Part shown: positions 53,681 through 62,062 of the stretch, piece by piece | How the letters are laid out: each line of letters opens with the position of its first letter | Position numbering within the stretch: the first letter of the stretch is position 1 | DNA from: Steroidobacteraceae bacterium | GTDB lineage: Bacteria; Pseudomonadota; Gammaproteobacteria; Steroidobacterales; Steroidobacteraceae | Reading direction: 5' to 3' | NCBI GenBank assembly: GCA_025451845.1 | Contig: JANWJS010000029.1 | Span: 62,001 to 126,000 of the forward strand | DNA length: 64,000 nucleotides | Position numbers and translations under genes: made by a program | Notes under the pieces: model-generated | Told to the model about the DNA's origin: nothing | Databases searched by the model: none | What the model saw: only the letters and a program-made list of their open reading frames with translations

Positions 53681-54517
53681 ATGTCAACCGCCGCCGATGA
53701 CGCCAACCTCGCCCTCTTCTGCGACTTCGAGAACATCGCTCTCGGCGTGCGCGATGCGCGCTATGCGCAGTTCGACATCACCCGGGTGCTCGAGCGGCTG
53801 CTGCTCAAGGGCTCGATCGTCGTCAAGAAGGCCTACTGCGATTGGGAACGCTACAAGGACCTGCGCGCCGGCATGCATCACGCCGGCTTCGAGCTGATCG
53901 AGATCCCGCACGTCAAGCAGTCAGGCAAGAACTCCGCCGACATTCGCATGGTGGTCGATGCGCTCGACCTCTGCTACACGAAGCCGCACGTCGATACTTT
54001 CGTCATCATCAGCGGCGATTCGGACTTCTCACCGCTGGTCAGCAAGCTGCGCGAGAACAACAAGGGAGTGATCGGGGTCGGCGTGAAGAACTCGACCTCC
54101 GACCTCCTCATAGCCAACTGCGATGAGTTCATCTACTACGATGATCTCGTGCGCGAGCAGCAGAGGCCGCGCCGCGCGCCGCGCAAGCGCGCGCCCGCGC
54201 CCGATACCGCCCAGGGAGCGTCCGAGGCCAAGGAGGGCGAGCACGCCCACGAGGAGGACCGCAAGCAGGAGGCCTTCGACCTGGTCGTGGCGACAATCGA
54301 TGCGCTGCTCGCCGAGCGCGGCGCGGAGGATCGCATCTGGGGCTCCATGGTGAAGCAGACCCTGAAGCGCCGCCGGCCCGGATTCAACGAAAGCTACTAC
54401 GGCTTCCGCTCCTTCAACAAGCTGCTCGAGGAGGCCGCGCAACGCCATCTGCTCGCGCTCGAGCGCGATGAGAAATCAGGCGGCTACCTCATCCACGCGG
54501 CGGAGAACACCGGGTGA
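53681..54517 (+). CDS. NYN-domain protein with C-terminal OST-HTH/LOTUS-like domain
   Basis: About 278 residues. The N-terminal NYN (PIN-like nuclease fold, LabA/DUF88 type) domain shows the expected acidic residues: [20 protein letters not shown] and [11 protein letters not shown], followed by [17 protein letters not shown] strand sequence. A basic and then acidic linker ([24 protein letters not shown]) leads to a C-terminal domain, [35 protein letters not shown], that matches the OST-HTH/LOTUS fold proposed to bind RNA. Proteins of this layout are thought to act on RNA, but few have a defined function. It diverges from an XRE regulator. Confidence 0.88.
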   Translation: MSTAADDANLALFCDFENIALGVRDARYAQFDITRVLERLLLKGSIVVKKAYCDWERYKDLRAGMHHAGFELIEIPHVKQSGKNSADIRMVVDALDLCYTKPHVDTFVIISGDSDFSPLVSKLRENNKGVIGVGVKNSTSDLLIANCDEFIYYDDLVREQQRPRRAPRKRAPAPDTAQGASEAKEGEHAHEEDRKQEAFDLVVATIDALLAERGAEDRIWGSMVKQTLKRRRPGFNESYYGFRSFNKLLEEAAQRHLLALERDEKSGGYLIHAAENTG

Positions 54518-54529
54518 AATCGGCGGTTG

Positions 54530-54757
54530 TCAGCCACGTGGCGGAACGCGCCTGCTGAGATCGACCCGCGCGACGCTCCCGTCGCCCAGCGGCGCCGATA
54601 CGATGCCTGCCGAGCGGAAGAGCTCGCAGGAAAGCGGCGGTGCCGCGCGTCCTGAATCCAACCGCACCGGTGCGCCCGTCAGCGCCGGGGGTCCGGCGTC
54701 GCGGCTGCCTTCCCGCCGTACCGTCATCAACTCGCGTGCTTGCATGCGAGTCGGCAT
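54530..54757 (-). CDS. Possible small ORF (75 codons), unproven
   Basis: The 293-base space between the NYN gene and the marR gene holds a minus-strand frame beginning MPTRMQARELMTVRREG and ending VDLSRRVPPRG. Its third codon positions are mostly G or C, as in real genes here, but in such GC-rich DNA this also occurs by chance. No ribosome site, domain or relative is recognised. It runs in the same direction as marR and would follow it. Confidence 0.3.
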   Translation of the reverse strand: MPTRMQARELMTVRREGSRDAGPPALTGAPVRLDSGRAAPPLSCELFRSAGIVSAPLGDGSVARVDLSRRVPPRG

Positions 54758-54810
54758 GATACTCGCCTGGTAGCCGCCGGGAGGTGCCCACGACCGAAAG
54801 CGCCGCATTC

Positions 54811-55269
54811 CTAGGAGCGCTCGCCGTTCTCGATGATGCGGCTGAGGTATCGCTTCAGGCTCGCGACCTCCTCCGGCTTGAAGCCCGCGAGATGGCGGCG
54901 CAATGCCCGGCGCAGAGCCGGCCGGATCTTCGGGATCAGCCTCTCGCCGGCGTGCGTGAGGCGCAGGAACACCAGGCGCCGGTCGCCGGTATCGCGTTCC
55001 CGGCTCACCAGGCCTTTCTCCTGCAGCCGATCCAGCATCCGCGTCATCGACCCGGTGTCGTAGTGCAGCGCACGGCAGAGGCTCGCCGCGGTCTCGTTGT
55101 CGCTGCGCACGAGGTTCTTCAGCACCTCGAACTGCGCGCCCGTCATACCAAAGGGCTCGAGCACGGTATCGAAGCTCGCGAGAAGAGAGCTGCGCGCGCG
55201 GGTAATGAGGGTGCGCACGCCAGGCGGCTCTTCCTCAGGAAGAGCCTGGGGGACACGCTCGGCTCTCAT
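54811..55269 (-). CDS. MarR-family transcriptional regulator
   Basis: About 152 residues. The winged-helix core is LASFDTVLEPFGMTGAQFEVLKNLVR, then AASLCRALHYDTGSMTRMLDRLQEKGLVSRERDTGDRRLVFLRLTHAGERL, where D-x-R-D-R-R is the wing signature. The frame is open to 55383, but that extension is Arg/Pro/Ala-rich and unlike MarR; ATG at 55269 gives a usual N-terminus (MRAERVPQALPEEEPPG). It diverges from an RND efflux operon, the common arrangement for a ligand-responsive repressor of the pump. Confidence 0.92.
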   Translation of the reverse strand: MRAERVPQALPEEEPPGVRTLITRARSSLLASFDTVLEPFGMTGAQFEVLKNLVRSDNETAASLCRALHYDTGSMTRMLDRLQEKGLVSRERDTGDRRLVFLRLTHAGERLIPKIRPALRRALRRHLAGFKPEEVASLKRYLSRIIENGERS

Positions 55270-55442
55270 CGGCCGCGGCCGCACCGGCGCTGTTCGCGTC
55301 TGTGCCTGCGCCGGGCGCGGCCCCGGCGCCGCGGCGCCAACTGCGCGGCTCCTGCCGCGCGAACCTATCGGGCTGTCGACCATTGCTTGCTATTGAGGAA
55401 GCTGCCGGTAAGATGGCTCGCGAGACTACTGCCGCGAGGGTT

Positions 55443-55456
55443 ACTGCTGTGGCAGT
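55443..55456. promoter_or_regulatory. Candidate MarR operator palindrome
   Basis: ACTGC-TGTG-GCAGT is a perfect inverted repeat (55443-55447 with 55452-55456) in the marR-RND spacer, 20 bases before the adaptor gene start. Another ACTGC copy lies 15 bases upstream. Such palindromes are typical MarR targets, but this one has not been matched to a known site. Confidence 0.33.
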
Positions 55457-55476
55457 CATTTTTTCTCATTCCCGCA

Positions 55477-56718
55477 ATGCGTTTGTCAAGAATGATTAAC
55501 AGGCGTGTCCGTGACGCGCTGCTCGCCGCCGCGGCCGTCGCATCCGTCGCGGCCTGCAGCTCGTCGGGCAACAGCGCGTCACCGGCAACAGCGTCCGCGC
55601 CGCCACCGGTGACCGTGATCGCGGTCGAGCCGCAGCAGGTTCCGCTGACGAGCAGCTTCACCGGACGCCTGTCCGCCTATCGCGAGGCGAACGTGCTCGC
55701 CCGGGTATCGGGGGTCCTCCTCAAGCGCCTCTACAAGGAAGGGACGCAAGTCAAAGCGGGCCAGCCGCTCTTCGAGATCGATCCGGCCCCCTACAAGGCG
55801 GCGCTCGATGCGGCTGCCGCGGCCCTGGCGCAGGCCCGGGCGAGCGCCGCCAACGCCCACGCCAACGCGCAACGTGACCGTGCGCTCATCTCGAGCCACC
55901 TGGTCTCGGAGCAGCAACTCGACACCGACGAGGCGACGGAACGCTCCACCGCCGCTGCCGTCAAACAGGCCGATGCAAACGTCGAGACCGCGCGCATCAA
56001 TCTCGGCTACACGAATGTCACTTCGCCGATCGCGGGCATCGCTGGCGAGCAGCAGGTCACGGAAGGCGCGCTCGTGGGCCAGGGTACTCCGACACTGCTG
56101 ACCACCGTCGACCAGCTCGATCCGATCTATGTGAATTTCGACGAGCCCGCCGCGCAGATCGAGCAGCTCTCGAGCGCGCAGCAATCGGGCCAGCTCGGCG
56201 CGGCCACCGGCGGCCAGGCGAAGGTGCAGCTGACTCTCCCGGACGGGACGCCGTACGGCGTTGCCGGACTGCTCGACTTTCGGGCCGTCACCGTGGATCC
56301 GAGCACCGGCACCGCACCCCAGCGCGGCGTCCTCCCCAATCCGCAACACAGCCTCTTGCCCGGCATGTACGTCAATCTGCGCCTGACCGTCGCCGTCGCA
56401 CAGCATGCGTTCCTCGTTCCGCAGGCTGCGCTGCAGCGGGACTCTCAGGGCGCCTACGTTCTCACCGTCGGCACGGACGAAACTGTCATCCAGAAACGGG
56501 TGATGACGGAGGGGGCCTCGGGTGTCGACTGGATCGTATCCAGTGGGCTCGCAGCGGGTGACCGCATCATCATCGCAGGCATCCAGAGCGCCCATCCGGG
56601 CGGGAAAGTCACCGCCGTAGAGGAGTCCACGGCCAGCACCAAGGCAAAGGCCGCCGCCACCGGAGTCGCGCCCGCGACGGGAGTGCGGCACGTCGCAGCC
56701 GCGGACACCGCCCGGTAG
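55477..56718 (+). CDS. RND efflux periplasmic adaptor (AcrA/MexA-like lipoprotein)
   Basis: About 413 residues. The N-terminus has a hydrophobic stretch and lipobox V-A-A-C (residue 27 from this start). The adaptor layout is clear: beta-barrel and lipoyl half (TGRLSAYREANVLARVSGVLLKRLYKEGTQVKAGQPLFEIDP), coiled-coil hairpin rich in Ala (AALAQARASAANAHANAQRDR to VETARINLGYTNVTSPIAGI), second lipoyl half, and membrane-proximal domain. ATG at 55477 or 55492 is possible. The Ala-rich C-terminal tail is dispensable in relatives. The pump gene follows 9 bases downstream. A marR gene is divergent. Confidence 0.94.
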   Translation: MRLSRMINRRVRDALLAAAAVASVAACSSSGNSASPATASAPPPVTVIAVEPQQVPLTSSFTGRLSAYREANVLARVSGVLLKRLYKEGTQVKAGQPLFEIDPAPYKAALDAAAAALAQARASAANAHANAQRDRALISSHLVSEQQLDTDEATERSTAAAVKQADANVETARINLGYTNVTSPIAGIAGEQQVTEGALVGQGTPTLLTTVDQLDPIYVNFDEPAAQIEQLSSAQQSGQLGAATGGQAKVQLTLPDGTPYGVAGLLDFRAVTVDPSTGTAPQRGVLPNPQHSLLPGMYVNLRLTVAVAQHAFLVPQAALQRDSQGAYVLTVGTDETVIQKRVMTEGASGVDWIVSSGLAAGDRIIIAGIQSAHPGGKVTAVEESTASTKAKAAATGVAPATGVRHVAAADTAR

Positions 56719-56727
56719 GAGCTGCGA

Positions 56728-59700
56728 GTGCCGCAGTTTTTCATCGACCGGCCGGTCTTCGCCTGGGTCATCGCCCTCCTGGTCATGTTGCTGGGCGGAA
56801 TCGCCCTATCGCGGCTGCCGAGCGACTCCTATCCCGACATTGCACCGCCGCAGGTCGTCATCGAGGCCAACTATCCGGGAGCGAACGCCAGCACCGTCGA
56901 AACCACCGTCACTCAGGTCATCGAGCAGCGGCTCACCAGCATCGACAACCTGCTTTACTTCACGGCGCAGTCGAGCTTCGGCGAATCCCAGATCACCCTG
57001 ACGTTCGCGACCGGCACGAATCCGGACATCGCGGCGGTGCAGACGCAGAACCGAGTCGCGCTCGCCGATCCCCTCCTGCCCGCGGAGGTGACCCAGCAGG
57101 GCATCCACGTCAGTAAGACCAGCGCCGGATTTCTGGGGGTCATAGCGCTTCGGTCCGGGCCGGGCGGCCCGAGCCCCGCGCAGCTCAACCACCTGGTCGC
57201 CGCGCGAATCCTCGATCCCATCGAGCGCATTTCCGGCGTAGGCTCGGCGAACCTCTTCGGGTCGGATTTCGCGATGCGGATCTGGCTCGACCCCGACAAG
57301 CTGCACGCTTACGGGCTCTCCGCGGCCGATGCGCTCAAAGCGGTGAAGGGACAGAACATCCAGATCGCCTCCGGCTCCGTCGGTGCGGCGCCGGCCGTAC
57401 CGGGTCAGGAGATGACCGCCACCGTCACGACGGAGGGCGAATTCAACTCGGTCCAGCAGTTCCGGAACATCCTGCTGCGCACCAATCCCAACGGCACATC
57501 CGTCCGGCTCGGCGACGTCGCGACGATCGGCCTCGGATCGCAGGACTACTCCTTCGCCACCAGGGTAAACGCTACCTCCGTCGCTGCGTTCGGCATCCAG
57601 GCTTTGCCGGATGCCAACGCACTGGCGGTAATGAAGGCTGTGACCGCCGAGATGAACCGGCTGCAGAAGACTTTGCCGCCCGGCGTCACGTGGTTCGCCC
57701 CGGTCGATGAGACGCTTTTCATCAACGCCGCCATCCACGACGTGATGTTCACGCTTCTCGAGGCAATCGGCCTCGTCTTCCTCGTGATGCTGATTTTCCT
57801 GCAGAGCTTCCGTGCCACCCTCATCCCTATGTTAGTGGTGCCTACGGCCCTGCTCGGCGCGCTCATTGGGGTCTATGCGCTCGGCTACTCGATCAATCAG
57901 CTGACGCTGTTCGCGATGGTGCTCGCCATCGGCATAGTCGTCGACGATGCCATCGTGGTCGTCGAGGCAGTCGACCGCATCATGCACGAGGAGCATCTGC
58001 CGCCCAAGGAGGCTGCGCGCAAGGCAATGCGCCAGATCAGCGGCGCTATCGTGGCGATCACGCTGGTGCTGGCTGCGGTATTCATCCCCAGCGCCATGCA
58101 GACCGGCAGCACCGGCGTCATCTATCGCCAGTTCGCGCTCACGATCGCGCTCTCGATGCTGTTCTCGGCGTTCTTCGCGCTTTCCTGGACGCCCTCGCTC
58201 TGCGCGACGCTGCTCCGGGCCGAGCACATGAAGGCCAACCTCATCTTCAGGGCGTTCAACCGGGCCTTCGAGGGGACACGCGCGGCATATGTCCGGCGAG
58301 TGTTCCAATCCGTCACGCATCTGCCGCGCTGGCTGCTCGGTTATGCGCTGGTGGTGGTACTGGGTGTGTTCCTGTTCATCCGGCTGCCGGGCAGTTTCGT
58401 GCCCGAGGAAGACCAGAGCGACGTCATGGCCAGCGTGGAGCTGCCTGCAGGCGCGACACTGCAACGCACCCTGCAGGTGCTGCAACAGGTCTACCGCATC
58501 ATCATCAAAAACCCAGCGGCGCACGACATATTCCAGGTAGCCGGCTCTGGCTTCGGCGGCAACTCCGAGAACACCGGGCGCGCCTACGTTCACCTCATCC
58601 CCTGGGACCAGCGCAGTCAGACCGCGGACGAGTTCGTCGCGTGGGCCAACAATGCCCTGCAGGGCAAGATCCACAACGCCCAGGTCGTCATGACCAATCG
58701 GCCGGCGATACGCGGTCTCGGCCAGTTCAGCGGATTCGATTTTTACCTGGAGGATCGTGGCGGGCTCGGGCGCGCGGCGCTGACACAGGCCCAGGATACC
58801 TTGCTCGGACACGCCGCCAATGATCCCGTCCTCTCGGAGGTGCGCATCAACGGTCTGGCTCCGCAGCCGCAGCTTCTCCTCACCGTCGACCGCACTCAGG
58901 CGCAGTCCATGGGTGTCTCGGTCAACGACACCTACTCCGCCCTGCAGCTGATGCTGGCGCCCGTGTTCGCAAACGATTTCGTCTACGACGGCCGTGTGCT
59001 GCAGGTGCTGCTGCAGGCGGACGCGCGCTACCGCATGGGACCCGACGCCCTGCAACACTATTACCTGGCCGGCAGCAACAACACCATGATCCCGCTGTCG
59101 AATCTCGTGCACGCGCAGTGGGTCCTCGCGACACCGTCGCTGACGCGTTATGACGGCTATCCGGCCGTGGAGATCGTGGGATCCGCCCAACCAGGCTACA
59201 GCTCCGGCCAGGCGATGACGCAGATGGAGCACCTGGTCGGCGCCTACCTGCCGCACGGCTTCGGTTACGACTGGGCAGGCCAGTCGCTGCAGGAGCTCGT
59301 CTCCGCGGCCCAGGCGCCGGCGCTCTTCACTCTCTCCATCCTGGTCGTGTACCTCGCACTCGCCGCGCTCTATGAGAGCTGGAGTATTCCGGCCTCCGTG
59401 CTGTTCGCGGTGCCGGTCGGCCTCATCGGCAGTACGCTGGCGACGCTCGCCCGCGGATTGCCCAATGACGTCTACTTCAAGGTGGGCCTCATCACCATCA
59501 TCGGCCTCACGGCGAAGAACGCGATCCTCATCGTGGAGTTCGCGGTCACCGAACAGCGCAATGGGCACAGCCTGCACAACGCCGTGCTCGAGGCCGCGCG
59601 ACTGCGCTTCCGCCCGATCATCATGACTTCGTTCGCCTTCATTCTCGGTGTCTTCCCGATGGTCGTGTCGTCGGGCGCAGGCGCCAATGGTCGTCATGAC

Positions 59701-59856
59701 ATCGGCACCTGCGTGGTGGGCGGAATGTTCACGGCGGCCGTGCTTGGCGTTCTGCTGATCCCGGTATGTTATGTGGCGGTGCGCCGCCTCCTCGGCGACG
59801 TACTCGACGAGCCGGGCCGCAGCGAGATCAGTCCGCCGCCCGCGACGAATGGTTAG
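56728..59856 (+). CDS. RND multidrug efflux transporter (AcrB/HAE1-like)
   Basis: A 1,042-residue inner-membrane proton-driven pump. The N-terminus FFIDRPVFAWVIALLVMLLGGIALSRLPSDSYPDIAPP is typical of HAE1 pumps. The proton relay Asp pair is in GIVVDDAIVVVEAVDRI (about residues 404-405) and the relay Lys in GLTAKNAILIVEFA (about 928). Two large periplasmic loops, with LPDANALAVMKAV and FVPEEDQSDVMASVELPAGATLQRT in them, match AcrB. It ends in a short soluble tail. The GTG start is 9 bases after the adaptor stop. No outer-membrane factor gene follows, so the pump must use a TolC-like channel encoded elsewhere. Confidence 0.95.
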   Translation: MPQFFIDRPVFAWVIALLVMLLGGIALSRLPSDSYPDIAPPQVVIEANYPGANASTVETTVTQVIEQRLTSIDNLLYFTAQSSFGESQITLTFATGTNPDIAAVQTQNRVALADPLLPAEVTQQGIHVSKTSAGFLGVIALRSGPGGPSPAQLNHLVAARILDPIERISGVGSANLFGSDFAMRIWLDPDKLHAYGLSAADALKAVKGQNIQIASGSVGAAPAVPGQEMTATVTTEGEFNSVQQFRNILLRTNPNGTSVRLGDVATIGLGSQDYSFATRVNATSVAAFGIQALPDANALAVMKAVTAEMNRLQKTLPPGVTWFAPVDETLFINAAIHDVMFTLLEAIGLVFLVMLIFLQSFRATLIPMLVVPTALLGALIGVYALGYSINQLTLFAMVLAIGIVVDDAIVVVEAVDRIMHEEHLPPKEAARKAMRQISGAIVAITLVLAAVFIPSAMQTGSTGVIYRQFALTIALSMLFSAFFALSWTPSLCATLLRAEHMKANLIFRAFNRAFEGTRAAYVRRVFQSVTHLPRWLLGYALVVVLGVFLFIRLPGSFVPEEDQSDVMASVELPAGATLQRTLQVLQQVYRIIIKNPAAHDIFQVAGSGFGGNSENTGRAYVHLIPWDQRSQTADEFVAWANNALQGKIHNAQVVMTNRPAIRGLGQFSGFDFYLEDRGGLGRAALTQAQDTLLGHAANDPVLSEVRINGLAPQPQLLLTVDRTQAQSMGVSVNDTYSALQLMLAPVFANDFVYDGRVLQVLLQADARYRMGPDALQHYYLAGSNNTMIPLSNLVHAQWVLATPSLTRYDGYPAVEIVGSAQPGYSSGQAMTQMEHLVGAYLPHGFGYDWAGQSLQELVSAAQAPALFTLSILVVYLALAALYESWSIPASVLFAVPVGLIGSTLATLARGLPNDVYFKVGLITIIGLTAKNAILIVEFAVTEQRNGHSLHNAVLEAARLRFRPIIMTSFAFILGVFPMVVSSGAGANGRHDIGTCVVGGMFTAAVLGVLLIPVCYVAVRRLLGDVLDEPGRSEISPPPATNG

Positions 59857-59880
59857 TTTATTGAAACGGCCCGGAGCCGC

Positions 59881-61257
59881 TTACTCATTTGCTTTCGCAC
59901 GCCTGCGGTCGAGCCACTTCCAGATGGCATAGGCCGGGAAGCCGACCGCGATGGTCAGGAGTGTGATCCCGGTGTCGCGAGGATCAGTCAGTAGCGCGTT
60001 GCCCATCAAGCCTAGCGACGCCAGCAGGAACAGGGCCGGCAGAAGCGGGTAGGCCCATACCCGGTACGGCCGCGGCAGGTCGGGCCGCGTGCGCCGCAAT
60101 ACGTATACTCCGGCCACGCTCGCTGCATAGAACGGCCACTCGCCAAGAACGAACCGGTCGGCGAGCTGTGCGAAGTCATTCTGCAGCACGTACACGCACC
60201 CGAGGGCGGCGGACAGGACGATCGCGACCGAGGGGCTGTTGAACCTCGGCGAGACGCGGGCCACCGCACGAAAGAACAGGCCGCGGTCGGCCATACCGTA
60301 GATGATCCTGGGATCGGTCATCATCGAGCCGTTGAGCCCACTGAAGCTGGAGACGAGCACCAGGCATGTCACCAGGCTCGCTCCGGCGGCGCCGATCGCG
60401 GGAATGTGGGCTGCTGCAGTCGCCGCCACGAGCGGCGAGGCGGCCATTTCCGAGGCCGACAGCGCATGCCAGAAACCCAGGTTGAGTAATACGTAGACCA
60501 GGACCACGCAGCCGGTGCCGAGGACCAGCCCTATGGGCAGCGTGGTCTGCGGCCGTGAGATCTCCCCTCCGACGCTGGTGAGATTCGACCAGCCGTCGTA
60601 CGTCCACAAGACGGGGATCAGCGCGCTGGCGATGAGCGACAGGCTGGCCCCGTGCGCCCAGGCCGCCGGCTGCGGCGGCTGTGCCGGCGAGCGGACCGCA
60701 GTGAATGCCAACAATCCCAACACGATGATCGCGATGAATTTGGCGACGGTCGTGACATTCATGACGGCCGCGGCGCGCCGCAGGCCGATGTAGTTGATGA
60801 CGCCCATCACTGCGATCGTGAGCGCCGCGACGTAGTGCACGTCCGCGGCCGAAATCGGCAGGAAGTAACCCAGGTATTCGGCGAAAATGGTCGAGGTGGC
60901 GCCCAGAGCAGCCGGCGTGATGACCATGAGACAGGCCCACCCGTACAGGAATGCCGGCAGGGGCCCGTAACATTCGAGCAGGTACGCGAAGATGCCCCCG
61001 GACCGGGGCAGCGCCGCGCCCAGCTCCGCGACCGAGAGCGCGCCGCATAGGCTGATCAGTCCGCCGAGCAACCAGCAGAGCATCGCAGGCCCCGGCCCAT
61101 GCAGTTGGCCCGCTACCGTCGCCGGCACCCGGAAGATGCCGCTGCCGATCGTAACGCCGACGACTACCGCGGTGGCGCCCCAGGGACCGAGCGAGCGCGG
61201 CATGCGCTCGCCCCAGCGATCAGCGGCCGGATTCTGAGTGGGCGTGTCGATGGGCAT
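59881..61257 (-). CDS. APC-family amino acid permease (LAT-like)
   Basis: About 458 residues with around 12 membrane helices. The unwound substrate helix is VVGVTIGSGIFRVPATVA. GALSVAELGAALPRSGGIFAYLLECYGPLPAFLYGW, VLWTYDGWSNLTSVGGEISRP and SSFSGLNGSMMTDPRIIYGMADRGLF follow the order in L-type (LAT/AgcS-unrelated APC) transporters such as SteT and BasC. Substrate is uncertain. ATG at 61257 fits the family; the longer open frame upstream does not. A -10-like TATACT lies about 30 bases before it. It converges with the RND pump gene and is divergent from the two-component system. Confidence 0.9.
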   Translation of the reverse strand: MPIDTPTQNPAADRWGERMPRSLGPWGATAVVVGVTIGSGIFRVPATVAGQLHGPGPAMLCWLLGGLISLCGALSVAELGAALPRSGGIFAYLLECYGPLPAFLYGWACLMVITPAALGATSTIFAEYLGYFLPISAADVHYVAALTIAVMGVINYIGLRRAAAVMNVTTVAKFIAIIVLGLLAFTAVRSPAQPPQPAAWAHGASLSLIASALIPVLWTYDGWSNLTSVGGEISRPQTTLPIGLVLGTGCVVLVYVLLNLGFWHALSASEMAASPLVAATAAAHIPAIGAAGASLVTCLVLVSSFSGLNGSMMTDPRIIYGMADRGLFFRAVARVSPRFNSPSVAIVLSAALGCVYVLQNDFAQLADRFVLGEWPFYAASVAGVYVLRRTRPDLPRPYRVWAYPLLPALFLLASLGLMGNALLTDPRDTGITLLTIAVGFPAYAIWKWLDRRRAKANE

Positions 61258-61396
61258 GCGCCTATGGCTTACCGCAACGCGACAGTATAGTCGGAGCCTT
61301 AATGAGCTTTCAGGGAAGCTCCGCCCGGGCCGGCGTATACTCTTCCACGTGCCGCGGGCGCAGCGGTTTACCCCGCGCCGCGGGCAGGCGTGACAC

Positions 61397-62062
61397 ATGA
61401 AGGTTCTGATCGTCGAAGACCAGCAGCGCCTCGCGCAGCTCCTCAAGCAGGGGCTCGCGGAGCGTTCATACACAGTCGCCTGCGCCCGCACGTGCCGCGA
61501 AGCGCGCGACGCCCTGTGCGAAACCGCGTACGACCTCATCATCCTCGACCTGGGGCTGCCTGACGGCGACGGCCTCGACCTGCTGCGCGAATGGCGCAAG
61601 AGCGGTTTCAAGGAGCCGGTACTGATCCTCAGCGCGCGGGATGCGGTGCAGGATCGCGTCAAGGGGCTCGACCTCGGCGCGGACGATTATCTCTCAAAAC
61701 CGTTCAGCTTCGAAGAGCTGCTCGCGCGCGTACGTTCGCAGCTTCGCCGCCAGTCGGAGGTCAAGGAGACGGTGCTCGAGTATCGCGGGATCAAGCTCGA
61801 CCTCTTGAGCCACACGGCACATCTCAATGGCCAGCCGGTGGAGCTCACGCGGCGCGAGTTCGCGCTCCTCGAAATCTTCATGCAGAACCCCGGGCGCATC
61901 CTGACGCGTACTCTGATCTCCGAAAAGATCTGGGCGTCGCACTACGACGTCGATACCAACCTGCTCGACGTCTACATGAGCCGGTTGCGCGCCAAGCTGG
62001 AGAAGAGCCAGGAAAAGCCGCTTTTCAAGACCGTGCGCGGCGTCGGCTATCAGCTCCTATGA
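61397..62062 (+). CDS. OmpR/PhoB-family response regulator
   Basis: A 221-residue regulator. The receiver domain has the acidic pair in IVEDQQ, the phosphoacceptor Asp in LIILDLGLPDGDG (about residue 53), the Thr/Ser position in LILSARD, and the Lys in YLSKPFSFEE. The winged-helix output has VELTRREFALLEIFMQNPGRILTRTLISEKIW, then NLLDVYMSRLRAKLE and FKTVRGVGYQLL. The stop overlaps the histidine kinase start (ATGA), so the two are coupled. The sequence resembles CusR/QseB-like regulators but does not reveal the signal. Confidence 0.95.
   Translation: MKVLIVEDQQRLAQLLKQGLAERSYTVACARTCREARDALCETAYDLIILDLGLPDGDGLDLLREWRKSGFKEPVLILSARDAVQDRVKGLDLGADDYLSKPFSFEELLARVRSQLRRQSEVKETVLEYRGIKLDLLSHTAHLNGQPVELTRREFALLEIFMQNPGRILTRTLISEKIWASHYDVDTNLLDVYMSRLRAKLEKSQEKPLFKTVRGVGYQLL

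Noticed and set aside
57832-59697. A 621-codon minus-strand open frame across the RND pump gene
   Set aside because: Its His/Asp/Arg-rich composition is what antisense of a membrane protein gives; no family.
61591-62058. A longer histidine kinase reading frame starting inside the response regulator
   Set aside because: The extra 156 residues are an out-of-frame copy of the regulator and are Arg/Pro-rich; the kinase starts at 62059.
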